This document shows positions 1 to 11,405 of a stretch of DNA of 64,000 bases, piece by piece. The translations under genes were made by a program, and so were the position numbers. The notes under the pieces were generated by a model. It was not told where the DNA came from. It did not search any database and saw only the letters and a list, made by a program, of their open reading frames with translations. Origin of the DNA: Platynereis dumerilii (Eukaryota > Annelida > Polychaeta > Phyllodocida > Nereididae); NCBI GenBank assembly GCA_026936325.1, contig JAPTHN010000012.1:23687865-23751864 (forward strand). Reading direction: 5' to 3'. How positions within the stretch are numbered: the stretch's first letter is position 1; each line of letters begins with the position of its first letter.

Positions 1-964
1 AGCAAGGATGTTCTGTGTTAATTGACATTCAATGCATTTTAATATTGCTTAGCTATATGCTGAAATAGTTTGTTTTGTGTGAAAAATTCTGATTGAAATC
101 ACATTAATAACAGTCAATTTTGAACAGGCAAACATGCAAACACTTAAAAAATCATAAAAACATATTTAACAATTGTGACAGGTCCTTCTTTAACAACTAT
201 TATTTGAAAGTATATCAAATGCTGGAAAAAGGAGAAGTCTGAAAATTATTAAGAAAGCCTACCGTTTTGTGGAGTTCATTTGTTTTTTTGCATTAAACTA
301 CATTTTTGTGTGGGACATCGTAGGTTTTTGAACACACTTGTACGACAATAGTTTTTTTGTATTTTTTGCAGCATCATGGCATCTCGTATGAAACAATTAA
401 GCAATTTATATTCCGTCGCACTCTGAAAATGCTTATGAAAAATGCTTTATGATGCTTCAGAGTCCTTCGTATGAAATGCAGGTCCATCTCATTGGGAGTC
501 TCATTGTGAGTCATACCGACTCGTATGCTTATGAAGCTTTCAATGCTTATATAAAGCCATACGGCAGCATACACAATATTCCGTTACAATTGCTTTAATA
601 TCATTCAGTTTATGGCCACATACATCATTGTTGACTGTCAACACGAGTGCTTGATAAACTTTCGCATCTGCTATATTCAGACGGCCCACTCAAAAAACAT
701 TTTCACTTGATTATTGTCATATATCAAACGTTTCACCGTGACATCACTCATGTTTAGCCAGATGAAACATTGATAGGCCGTGTGCTGTTGGGCCAGGTGT
801 GTATATATATCACAATGAATATCTGTTGCTCGTTTATATGTTCGAGGTTGTTAACAACACGTTTGCAATTGGATATTAGGGTTGCGAAACATACTGAGAT
901 ACACATGGCTTAATATCAGAGTATCTCGCCATCTGATGTGAAGTATTAATGGCTAAATCACTTT
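1..964. other. AT-rich DNA, nothing identified
   Basis: No exon-like or repeat structure that I can support. Confidence 0.6.
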
Positions 965-1190
965 ATACCATTCGACACCTCTGTTCGCCAATCACATTAC
1001 AGTATTTCAGGGGAATAATTCCCTTATTCTTTGTTGTCCAGTTATACTCTCATGTTTGACTGTTTGAGTGTTTGTCTCATGGTATAAGCCGGTTATTCAC
1101 CATGGGATCAGGAATATGTGTTTATCACACCTCGGCCTAAAGGCCTCGGGTGATAAATCACATATTCCCTCTCCCATGGTGAATAACCTT
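965..1190 (+). repeat. Palindromic repeat family A, copy 1
   Basis: A 100-bp stem (1091-1188) pairs GGTTATTCACCATGGGATCA with its inverse around a CGGCCTAAAGGCCG apex. A shared left flank contains CACCTCTGTTCGCCAATCA. Related copies lie at 11.2 and 59.1 kb. It is probably a MITE; I cannot define its ends. Confidence 0.75.
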
Positions 1191-1744
1191 TACTTATGCA
1201 CCAATTCCACAACCTGTACTCAGTTTGGTATATATTGCACAGAGAGTAACATAAGACTCATCTCCACACCATATTTGGTGCAGCATGAATTGTACACATA
1301 GTAATTCTTGCAGTTGTACTCAAAATAGCACTAACTGCATCGACAATAATCTACCATTTGCATTCGCCAACGGACAATACATATTTATTCATCCGCACCA
1401 TTCGCAGTAGTACTGCAGGAAGTTGCTTTCAGTATAGTATTTATTGCATCCACACACCATGGCAGAGGAGGCCAGGCAGTGGGTAGCAATGTAAGCAGTT
1501 GTATTTGCAGTAGATATGAGTACTTATAGGAAGAGATAAGCACCACAACCGAAAGCGCAGCACAACTACAGCTACACAACTGCCTGGGGGCGGCCGCAAC
1601 TGACCCAAATTGCTATTGGCCATTTCCTTGTGTTTTTATAGGAGGAGATTGCAGTATTCTTGTTATTGGTGTATTTCGCTGCAGGCGCAATGGCTATGAC
1701 CATGAAATGGAGTCCCTGTGTCTGCACGAGCCCTGCTGCTGGCT

Positions 1745-2085
1745 CCTACACCACTGCAATGCAGCTATGCTACCACAGTCGAGACTCCCCGCTGCGGACA
1801 CCTGTTCACAGTGGAGGACTGATCGAGCTACTACAGTGAGGGCTTCAATTTGCGACCACAACTGATGCATGACCACCAAAATGCAACGGTGCTGCCATAG
1901 TTGAGACTCCCCACTGCGGACACCCACTTCCAATGGAGGACTGATCGAGCCATACTACAGTGAACGCTTCGATTTGAGACCCCAGCTCCCTCGAACACTT
2001 GATTGTATCACAGCATTTAAAATTTACATAGGGGAGACTGTGTGGACACCAGAATGCAGCTATGCTACCAGTACGAGTCAATAAG
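1745..2085 (+). repeat. Local tandem duplication, about 121-bp unit
   Basis: GAGACTCCCCGCTGCGGACA near 1781 recurs as GAGACTCCCCACTGCGGACA near 1902, each followed by GGAGGACTGATCGAGC. A third, partial unit begins near 2055. It is GC-richer than its flanks. Open frames on the minus strand here are not supported as genes. Confidence 0.75.
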
Positions 2086-2848
2086 ACCTATCCTGGACAT
2101 CTCACTTGCATTGGAGATTCAATAATGGCGTTATTCACCAAACCGCATGGTTCACCAAAGAAGAATCCTACAGTCGGACTTAAAATATGACGACCGCTTT
2201 TTCATTGAGAATATGATAGTCGTCAAAATGAACTTTTGAGACAATTTTTTTATCACATGAGACTAAGCACAGCTTGTATTTCCTTAAGGAAAAGTCATTG
2301 TGAAAATAATTCTGATCACAGTAAAAACCGCTTTGGGACCATTCGCCACAGTAATAAAGAGCAAGATTAACAACACCGACAAACAGCGGCCATGCTAAAC
2401 CATACCCCACTGAGTTTAATCAGCAAAATACTTCTGGAGGCCCCTACTTAAATGGACGGAGGCACTGGATTGAATATTTTAAAAGGATTTTGAAGCAGTC
2501 TAGATGCTGATCAATAGAAAATCAATGGCAATGAAATTACTGACATGGAAGGAGCTGATTTATAATGTTTTGATAGCAGTAAAAATATCCATGGAGCCTC
2601 ATTTGCATTCCACCCAGACAATAATACATTAAATCATCCCCAGAAAAGCCAAACCAGTCTAACTCCATGCATGCAACCACCCAAGCCTACAGCCTTCAGC
2701 TAAACCGCCAGATTTGTCAAGGCGACCTTTATATGGTAACTATAGAACCAGCGATGTTCCTGAAAGCTAACAGAGTGTGTCTTATGTTTTGTATCCCGAA
2801 TTTCTTCACCAGTAAAGCTAAAAGAGACATTTGACATCACCAGCATAC

Positions 2849-2966
2849 CTGTCTTTTAGGAAATACAGTAAATTCTTCATATCTAAGTGGAGAAACAGTA
2901 AGTTTGACTTCACTACCAAAGCATTTGCACCAGTTTGATTGGCAACAACCACCTACATGGCTCAGG
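2849..2966 (-). CDS. Possible internal exon, unidentified
   Basis: On the minus strand a pyrimidine-rich acceptor (ACCTTTTTGTAG) is followed by 118 open bases, one base plus 39 codons. The stretch ends CCTAAAAGACAG/GTATGC, a good donor. The peptide is Cys-rich at first (HVGGCCQSNWCKCFG) and then reads VKLTVSPLRYEEFTVFPKRQ, which looks protein-like. I do not recognise a family. It lies on the same strand as the possible first exon at 5.8 kb. A short open stretch with chance splice sites is a real alternative. Confidence 0.25.
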
Positions 2967-3599
2967 CTACAAAAAGGTATCCAAGGACAGTGCAGCCCTC
3001 TAAAGTCAGTTCTTGGCAGTTTCACTTTTAAACATACCTCTACAAGTCAATCTATACTACTTTCAAAGACATGCCAAAGATAAAATCCATCTGGATCTAT
3101 CTTTCTATCTACCTATTAAACTGACAAGTCAGCATTCAACATACCCCATTGTTGCTCACAACTGCTTTCTGTGGACTAGCAACAGAATGATATGTCCTGT
3201 TCTGGCCCTGAGCCATCCAGGGCCCTCTTTTTCTGATAGGTTAGTTGCATGTCTCGTGGAAATAACAGGAAATAAATGATCTTAGCAGAAAAGCATGATC
3301 TATAATTGACATTCAGTTATTACTCACATAAAGGATAATGAAGGTGTTCTCATAGGAAGAATGGATGGATAACAGCCATCTAAGTCTTTTATCTTGGTTT
3401 CATGTGATATTTATGTAATCCTAGCCAATAATAAATGGTATTACAATTACAATAATGCAGATATGCTGATGACATTGAAGTTATATTTCATCATTGTTGT
3501 TTTTACTTTGAAAGGACTCTTAATACAAATCACTCGTCAGAAACTTCTAAGATATTTTAATTTCAAAAAGAAGTTTAAACTAGATTGATGAAATTATTT

Positions 3600-3672
3600 C
3601 AATTCCTCACTCACTCTCTGCCTATCTGTCTATCTGGCCATCTGGCCATCTGGCCATCTGTCTATCAATCTA
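3600..3672 (+). repeat. CTAT/CCATCTGG simple sequence
   Basis: Three GGCCATCT units lie within an imperfect (TATC)n context. Confidence 0.65.
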
Positions 3673-3970
3673 TCGTTCTATCAATGCATCATCTAAATCT
3701 TCAAGCCTTCACATTTCCCCTGTCAGTAAGGTTTCGGAAAAATCCTTCAATTTTGAGCTACTGGAATTCTTCTATCAGAAGATGATTAAGGTAAATAACT
3801 CAAATCAAAATCGAAATCAAATCAAAATCCCACGAGATCCAGATTGATTTAAGCCAAATCTCTTTCCAATTTAAATCCTATCTGCTCCTTTGTGGTGTTA
3901 ATAACATCTAAATGATCTCCAATGCTTCCATAATGGTTGGATGAGCCAATATGCCAAAGCCATTGCTGCC

Positions 3971-4170
3971 CATTTAAACCAGAGGCAACCAGCTTGAATC
4001 TCAGGCAATCAGTTTGAACCAGATGCAACCAGTTTGAATCAGATGCAACCAGTTTGAACCAGATGCAACCACTTTGAACAAGATGCAACCAGTTTGAACA
4101 AGATGCAACCAGTTTGAACCAGATGCAACCCATTTAAAACAAATGCAACCAACTTACAGTAATGCAACCA
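3971..4170 (+). repeat. 20-bp tandem repeat, about 10 units
   Basis: The unit is AACCAGTTTGAACCAGATGC. The minus-strand 94-codon frame across it is a repeat artefact. Confidence 0.9.
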
Positions 4171-5800
4171 GAATATTCCATCTGTCCACCAATGGTGGTT
4201 CATTGCTCGCAAGTAAATTTTGAAGAAAAGTCCACATTAATTACTAATCTAACACGAATTTCTTATAACGCAAATAACATAAGTGTCAGATCTAAAAGCA
4301 ACTGCTTCTCTGGCTTCCAAAACTTTATGTTTGAAATCAATCAATGTATCTGAGGATTTTGAAAAATATATCTAAAAAACTAAATGCCTTTTTTGGCAAA
4401 CTCAAAGCAGCAATCATCCACACAGTGACAAGTTGAAGTTTCAATGGGAATATATTTTCCCTCGGAGAGAGATTTCGTGCTGAACACACCGACTATTTAC
4501 CTACTGAGCCCTAACATGGAAAAACACTTAAAACCTTTTTAGATGGGCCATGTCATTTTCTATATCAAATTGCCTTAAATCTGTATGCTCAGCTGAAAAA
4601 ATAAACTGACAAAATGTTCCAGGGCTGATTCGAAACTCTATATGGAACTGAAAATTCGAGAATGATTACCAAAGTGATTTCATTTCTGAAACATTATCAA
4701 AATCTGGTATTCTACTGAAGCTGCTCATAATTAAACTGGTTTCAATGCTGATTAGATCACATAATATCAATAAAAGGCTGATTGAAAGGTGAAAACCATG
4801 AGGTGACCAAAATACAAATCAAACTACAGTTATAGATAACTTTCCTAATTAGTTTATATCAATTAATCTAATTTTTAAACCTTCACCAAGCATTTTGCTG
4901 ATCTAGAAACGTTTTAATATCAAATTCATTGCACTACATTAAATGCACTGATACTAATCTAGATAATTATACATTGTAATGACATGCTAATAACTGGTAG
5001 TCAATTACTTTGAATTATCATAATTTTATTGAAGTAACATTCCTGTGTAAATTCAATTAACACTTTCTGTTATATCGTTGCATTATGTGAATTCCCTGTA
5101 GTTCAATAAATTACTTGAAGGAGTTGGAGCAATTTCAAAAGCTAATGACATGTACAGCACTTCCTATGCTAATGGAACTTTCTAATCCGATGGTTTTGAA
5201 ATCTCTATGGAGAAAACAAGTTAATCTTGAAGGATAATGGTTTGCATAACAGAAAAAAATTCAATCTAACTATAGGGTAGTGGTTTTGGGATAAATAACA
5301 CTATCGTAATGTTGATATTCTACAAAGTAAAATAATAACTTTTTCTATCTCTGACAAAGGAAAAGATTAAATTTAGGGTAAAAATTCAAAACAGAAATGA
5401 TGGAGGAAATAACAAGAATGAGGGGTGTGTCATTGAGGCTAAAGAAAAATTGTGCATCATCAAAGGACTGAAAGTTCTCAAAGCAAATCGACTTTTAAAT
5501 CAGAGAATAAAACTCAACGGTTGCAAGGATGGGGTTCAAATCATTCAGGAAAATCAACTTAAAGTTTAAAACAACATCATTTGATGTTAGGAGCTATCAA
5601 GAGAACGGGAAAAAGACAGAAAACTCACAAAAAAGGATCTCTAAAAGTGAAAAGTGAATGTCCAGAATTCCATAACTTGAAAAGTGACTCTTAAACTCAA
5701 AGTGAAATACCTGAAACCATATGAACTGAAATAACTAACTTAATTCCAAGCTAAAATAGATAATGGGTAAACTCATCAAAGTGGTGAAGAGAAAAAAAGC
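4171..5800. other. AT-rich DNA, nothing identified
   Basis: If the first exon at 5.8 kb is real, this would be its first intron. I see no exon here. Confidence 0.55.
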
Positions 5801-5804
5801 TTAC

Positions 5805-5813
5805 CTCCTCCAT
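5805..5813 (-). CDS. Possible first coding exon, Met-Glu-Glu, then a splice donor
   Basis: On the minus strand the sequence TGTATGGAGGAG runs straight into GTAAGC, a strong donor. This gives a nine-base start exon (Met-Glu-Glu, phase 0). The ATG is 48 to 60 bases downstream of an X-box and about 80 to 90 bases downstream of a second. An alternative ATG four bases upstream would read Met-Tyr-Gly-Gly in another phase. I could not assign the gene or find its second exon with confidence; the possible exon at 2849-2966 is on the same strand, but its phase shows that it is not the immediate next one. The call depends on the combination of promoter motifs and splice donor. Confidence 0.3.
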
Positions 5814-5860
5814 ACATCAGACCATGTATGAATTGGGACAATGATGCAATGTCAATCTTG

Positions 5861-5904
5861 GTTGCTTAGCAACACAACTTTTCCTGGAATATTGCTATGG
5901 CAAC
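5861..5904 (-). promoter_or_regulatory. Pair of X-box (RFX) motifs upstream of a possible first exon
   Basis: Two RFX-type X-boxes lie 17 bases apart. GTTGCTTAGCAAC at 5861-5873 is a perfect inverted repeat with a one-base-shorter spacer than the canonical site. The minus-strand sequence GTTGCCATAGCAAT at 5891-5904 matches 13 of 14 positions of GTNRCCNNRGYAAC. Paired X-boxes close to a start site are typical of ciliary genes controlled by RFX factors. A palindromic ATTGCGCAAT follows at 5931-5940. Single X-box matches elsewhere in the window (12124, 19668, 62267) show that one match alone means little. Confidence 0.4.
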
Positions 5905-5940
5905 CTGAAGCCGCAGTGGGGAAGATAAATATTGCGCAAT

Positions 5941-7900
5941 GGCAAAGGAAGAATAATGCCTTTCTTCTTTTTCTTCTTAGCAGCTTTTCCCTCTTTGATT
6001 CTTCTTCCTTCTTCCATACTCTCAGCATTCATTCTTCTCTTGACATGCAGTGAAGAGTCTGTTTAACTGATATGGAGAGGTGCTGCGGAATCCTATTGCC
6101 ATTCCCAGGCTGCGGCGGAAATGTTGTCAAGACTTCAGAGAAATGCTGTAGCGATGTTGCAGAAAAGTTTGTCTTTCATCCGAGTAGTCAAAGGAAATTG
6201 TTCGATGTCACATTGTTATGTTGGGTGTGAATGTAGTCGCTGCAGTACCAAGCTCGAATTCTAAATCTGCTAGCCCAAAGAACAGTCATTGTTACGATGG
6301 ATGCAGAATTCAGAATCCAGGAGAAATCTGATGAATTCTGATTCCGCAATCCAGTTTGAAGTCCCAGGCACCGGCTGAATCACATTCCGATCAGAAGTTG
6401 GGTGTGGAAGCTTGGTGTAGAAGTTGCAGGTAGATCTGCATGAGGAGAAGCCAGTGAGGAGAAGCCTGGAAAGAGCTGCAGATAAACCTAACAGTTCCAC
6501 GTCTCAAGTTGTGCAGCTTCAGTGGAGTTCAGCAGAGCAGTATGAGCCCAGAAAAATATGCCATCCCTGTGAGTCATGGAGAGCTCAGCAGGCAGCAATG
6601 CCTGATAGAATCTGTGGGTTCTACCATAAGGAATAAGTATGGTAAAACTGCAGCGCCCAGAATGAGTCCCTGCAGTTACAGCAGAGCTATTTATAGGCAC
6701 TGCAGGAAAGCAATCAGCAGCACCAATCACAGCCCAGTATGGTGACCCAGTTTGGAGCTTCCAGCCAATCAGGTGGCTGGATTCCTGCAGCCATTGCTGG
6801 CCCAGCTACGTCATGCTAATCAATATCCTTCCATCCTTGGCCTAAATTTATCAGTCCAGGCAACTACAGGCAAAGCACAGCTCTGTACAATTTGAAGAAT
6901 TCTCCTTGATATTCCTACTACCTCAAAATAAGTAAGGCACATGAATATTTCACTTAACAGTTCATCTGTATGATATAATGTTATGCCACACTTGAATGCC
7001 ACTAATACAGTACTTAAACTGCACATAGTCCAACCAATAAAAGCTCCTGCAGTTTGAAGCAAAGCATTTCGACACTTTAACCACATTGTACAAAATCATG
7101 TGCTATGTTTGCCAAATCTGATTGAAACTAGTGAGAAATATCATTTGCAATAAGCCAATGTCCCCTAACCATGCAAAAGACACGCATCTGCTTTCAGTTT
7201 GGCCTTTTCATGCATCTGCAAAACTATTTTCAATTCAATTCTAGAGTAGCCTAAATCAGAACAACCAGATCTATACAATGTATGCATGTCCAATTCTCAA
7301 TTTAAGCCAATCATTATTGGCAGCTCCTTGCTAACATTAACCTGGAGCCCACAGAACCAAACACACCCAATTATGATGATGATAGGCACTGAGGTAAGAT
7401 CGCTGACAGAGCTCCGTGTAGCATTCACTTACAAACACCCCACAGGCTACATGGGTCTGCAATGCATATACTTCATATATGACGACTGCCATAACCATAC
7501 ATTAATATCGTGTACCTGCATATTTACAGGTAAGCTGCCAAACCTTCCTGTATCGAATTGTCATTTGTATAGTAACACAGGCAGTCCAATCCATTAAACG
7601 ATGGCATTATGTAATACAAGCAGAACAATGAGAACATAATTGGGCTATATGGCACCAATGCGAAGGGTCAAACGACTGATTGATTGGAAATCACCCATTT
7701 TACAGACCCACGTAAATTACAACAGCACCAAATGAAGTATGCATTATAGTACGTTTCCAGATTATGTTTTGTTTTTAATGATTTAGTCCAAAGGCCAATG
7801 CAAATCAGACCCCCAGCAAGAATTGAATCCAGAATCAAGAGACTCCAAGCCAAGAATGTGGCAATTCAGGCAGCACAAAATGACCAACACTGTAGGAGTG
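5941..7900. other. Mixed unique DNA, GC-richer at 6060-6830
   Basis: The GC-richer part has short frames on both strands (6424-6745) and CTGCAG-rich sequence. A plus-strand 103-codon frame (7286-7597) contains a possible donor ACTGAG/GTAAG at 7392. None is convincing as a gene. Confidence 0.5.
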
Positions 7901-7916
7901 TTAACTTCGAACTTTT

Positions 7917-7917
7917 G

Positions 7918-7990
<73 letters not shown>
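7917..7990 (+). repeat. (ATCT)n microsatellite
   Basis: About 18 perfect units. YLSI peptides from this and similar tracts are artefacts. Confidence 0.97.
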
Positions 7991-8054
7991 TGTGAAGATA
8001 CCAGGCAAAGACTTGCCATCCATTAAAACAATACTGAACCTGAACAAGGAAAGA

Positions 8055-8125
8055 GAGAGTCGACCAAGAACCTGCCTCAACAGGAATCGAACCCTGAACG
8101 TGCATCTGGAGAGGAAGCCCTTTTT
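8055..8125 (-). mobile_element. Possible SINE head fragment
   Basis: A minus-strand B-box match (GGTTCGATTCC) lies in tRNA-like surroundings just beyond an (ATCT)n tract. The rest of the SINE is not evident. Confidence 0.35.
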
Positions 8126-8869
8126 GTGATACAACATTAAACACATTAAACGATTAATCTGACTTTGCAAATTATAATAATAGGCCCAGTGCATGCACAT
8201 ACACTTTATACATACCATTACTACAATAGTCCATCAATATCAGCATTGTACTGTAATGCTTACATTAATGACATTATTACAAATATTAATTCATAGAAAT
8301 GGATATTAATATTGTACCATATACTCAAGCATGTCCACATTGAAAAACCATTTCCACTAATCACCAGGTCATTCCATTGATTGCTGATACCATAATGTTT
8401 GAATTATTTGCTCACATTGCAATTGTAATTCAATTGGATTATTCTGTAAACCAATATAAATATGTAATCGGGGCATCACTGTTGTTATAATCATTAATGT
8501 GTGTATTTTCAAAAAACTGATTAGTTAATAGTAGTAGGCCTATTCAACATTTCCTGCAACAGCAGCATATTCTTGGAAACATTTAGCAAAGAATTATCAG
8601 CTTAATTTTATACTATGTAATTTATCTATACTTATTCTATGCATATTTATAAGGTCTAATTATGTTTTAGGCCTATTCGACATCCAAGTTCATAGAACAA
8701 CATCAGAACAAAAGAAAAATGTGATTTGAAGGTAGAAAAGTTAGGCAAAATAACAAAGATAAGAGGGAATCCAAACCTTAATAATTGTGAGGGATGTTTC
8801 ACTTGTTTTTCTATTCAGTTGTTCAGAGAACCAGTCAGGATATAGATAGATATCAGATAGATAAGGTAA

Positions 8870-9185
8870 GTGCAGCCCTCTAAACCCAGTTCTTGGTGCT
8901 CACGAGGGTTGATTGAGGAGATGGGAGAGAGAACGGGAGTCCTCAATATGTTACACATTTACCCCATGTGAGGGATCTTTGACTTGCCCGGCACTGACAC
9001 TGATACAAGGGGCCGCCAATTTAACGTCTCATCCGAACGAATAACAGCTGGGATTTTGATCATGAAGGTCAACTGAAATTTTGGGTTCCTCAATCCTCAC
9101 ACGGGGTTAGAACTCATTCCGGGCATAGACCTTCAGCAGAGCAGGCGGGCATCTTTTAAAAGCACACAGCCACCCTGCTGCCTGG
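8870..9185 (+). repeat. Dispersed repeat family G, longest copy
   Basis: A roughly 310-bp interspersed repeat beginning GCAGCCCTCTAAACCCAG. It contains TTACACATTTACCCCATGTG and GGGCCGCCAATTTAACGT, and ends near GCAGAGCAGGCGGGC. At least six copies occur in the window in both orientations. It has no coding frame. It is probably a retroposon, but I cannot place it in a class. Confidence 0.82.
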
Positions 9186-9600
9186 TCTGATCACCACTAT
9201 TTCAACTTGGGCTGTCCTGTTAGTTATGACAGAAACTTAAACTCTCAGCAAAACTAAACTTCTCATTAGGAATGTCGCCAATTCCAATAACTACTCTGCG
9301 TCAATCTGACTGAACCAGCGAAAGGTCAACGCCCGCTTTATTACAATGAAACAAATCAGAGTTCGTTACAATCAACCTCTATGCATTTAGATGAAAATAT
9401 TTTCACAACTTACATGAAGGCAAGTAGGGAAATGTCAATTTCTAATTCATTCTCGGCAATTCAAACAGTTCCCAGACAGCCGGTTACTAGTTTTACTGTA
9501 ATGGTAAAAATAATGAATGAATTTCTTTTGTCAGTTGACAGATAATTCAATAATGGAGTGATACGTAGTGATGTATATATATATGGCCTTGTGCCCTTGT

Positions 9601-9672
9601 CCCTTAGTTAGTCAGCTGGTCAGTCAGTCAGCCGGACAGTCAGTCAGCTGGGCAGTCAGCTGGAAAGGCATT
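9601..9672 (+). repeat. CAGT-rich simple sequence
   Basis: Irregular runs of CAGTCAGTCAGC and CAGCTGG. Confidence 0.7.
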
Positions 9673-10344
9673 CAGTCAGCCTGAGCCATCCGAAAAATCA
9701 AGTTTTACCTAACTGTATGTATCTTAAAATTTGGCCAATGCCTTCAATATCTGCTTAAATGTAACGTTTCTATCTACGAAAAGAGTTCAACTATTTATCT
9801 ATTCCCTCTCTGCATGAATAGCGAATGTAACACTTGAAGTTCCATGCATTTTAAGCATGTTTCTAATAAGAACACAGAACTACCTCTCTCGTCAAATTTC
9901 ACCAAATTTCATCCAGAATATCAAAATCATTGAATCTAACAAAATTCCATCACACAAACCACTTGCCTTTGAAGCGAATTAACAATTTCCAGGAATGACT
10001 CCAACCTTCAAATTGTCACTTCTGATCCAAACTCGTAGCATATGACCCCACAGCTTACATTCGTGACATATGCGCCCTTGGCAGGGACAGAGTGATATAT
10101 TCATTTGACCGCACCAACACTACACACTAGAACATTTCAAGGTGGAAACGTCAAGAGCTGATTAATTCAAAGTATCTAGGTTGTTAAATTTAAATAAACT
10201 GAAATATCTAGAACATTCCAAGCCAAAATCTCCTGAAGTAGATGCATAACATAACGTATTGGTAAACCAAAGTTTGAAACTCTTGGCTCCACACGGATTA
10301 CAGACCTCTCAAATATACGTTCTATCTTGTGACAGTCAGAATTG

Positions 10345-10432
<88 letters not shown>
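10345..10432 (+). repeat. (GATA)n microsatellite
   Basis: About 21 perfect units. Confidence 0.97.
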
Positions 10433-11177
10433 TCTTATTGAATTGACCTTCTCATTCCTTCCCAAATTCGAAACATAGACTATCCCATAACGTCCTTCTA
10501 AGTCTCAACCTCCATCCACTTAAATTTTTGAGAAAAATTAACTGCATTTCCAGATTTTTCTCCCGCTTTACCACTTTTTTTTTTCACCATTTCCCTGTTT
10601 TTCTGGCGGATACTCCGTCCATACAACGTTTGTGAGATGTTTACTCTGGTCCCCAATTTGAACAATATCCGTGAATATCCCTAACCCCATTCTGACTTAA
10701 TATATGAACTCCATCCTTGCACTGTGGACTCCACACCCACCATAAAATAAACAGTTTCTTTGTGAAGAGGAAATAAATATGAAGCATGTTCAGGTAAAAT
10801 GCACTGAATGGCAGACTATGGAGACTAACGGGCTACAGTTATTATCATGAGTGGCAGACTGAGTTATTTACGCTATGACAGAGGGAGGAACAGAAATTAC
10901 ACAACAGCAGAAGGAGCAGAACCAACGATAAACAGAGGTTAGAAGGAAACTGCAATCCAAGCAACACACACAACGATTCAGATGACATTCTTAGACAAAA
11001 TCATGTGCAGAAGAAGAAGAAGATGATTTGGTTTTAGGATTGTTAATTTTCTCAATTGAAACCTTGTAAGGGCAACAAAATAATTTTTCGACAAGGAAGT
11101 GTCTTTGAAAACCATTCTCCTATCTTCTACTGTTTGTCGCCAAGTGACGAGTAGGCCGAGCACACTTGAAATAATTA

Positions 11178-11405
11178 CACCATCTGACACCTCTGTCAGC
11201 CAATCAAAGCCAGTATTTCACAACAACAAATCCAATATTCTTTGCTGTTCAGTTATTTACAATATCTACACGTTGGAGTGTTTGTCTCATAGTAAAAGCA
11301 GGTTATTCACTATGGGATCAGGAATATGTGTTTATCACAGCTTGGTCTCTTCAAAGCCCTCTCAGGATAAATCACATATTCCCTATCCTAAGGAGAATGA
11401 CCTAT
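11178..11405 (+). repeat. Palindromic repeat family A, copy 2
   Basis: Same order as copy 1, with a weaker stem (GGTTATTCACTATGGGATCA against AGGATAGGGAATATGTG inverted). It is more diverged than the other two copies. Confidence 0.7.

Larger units (their letters stand above)
9200..11170. other. Unique DNA apart from simple repeats
   Basis: No exon that I can support. The CAGT-rich stretch and one GATA tract are listed separately. Confidence 0.55.
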
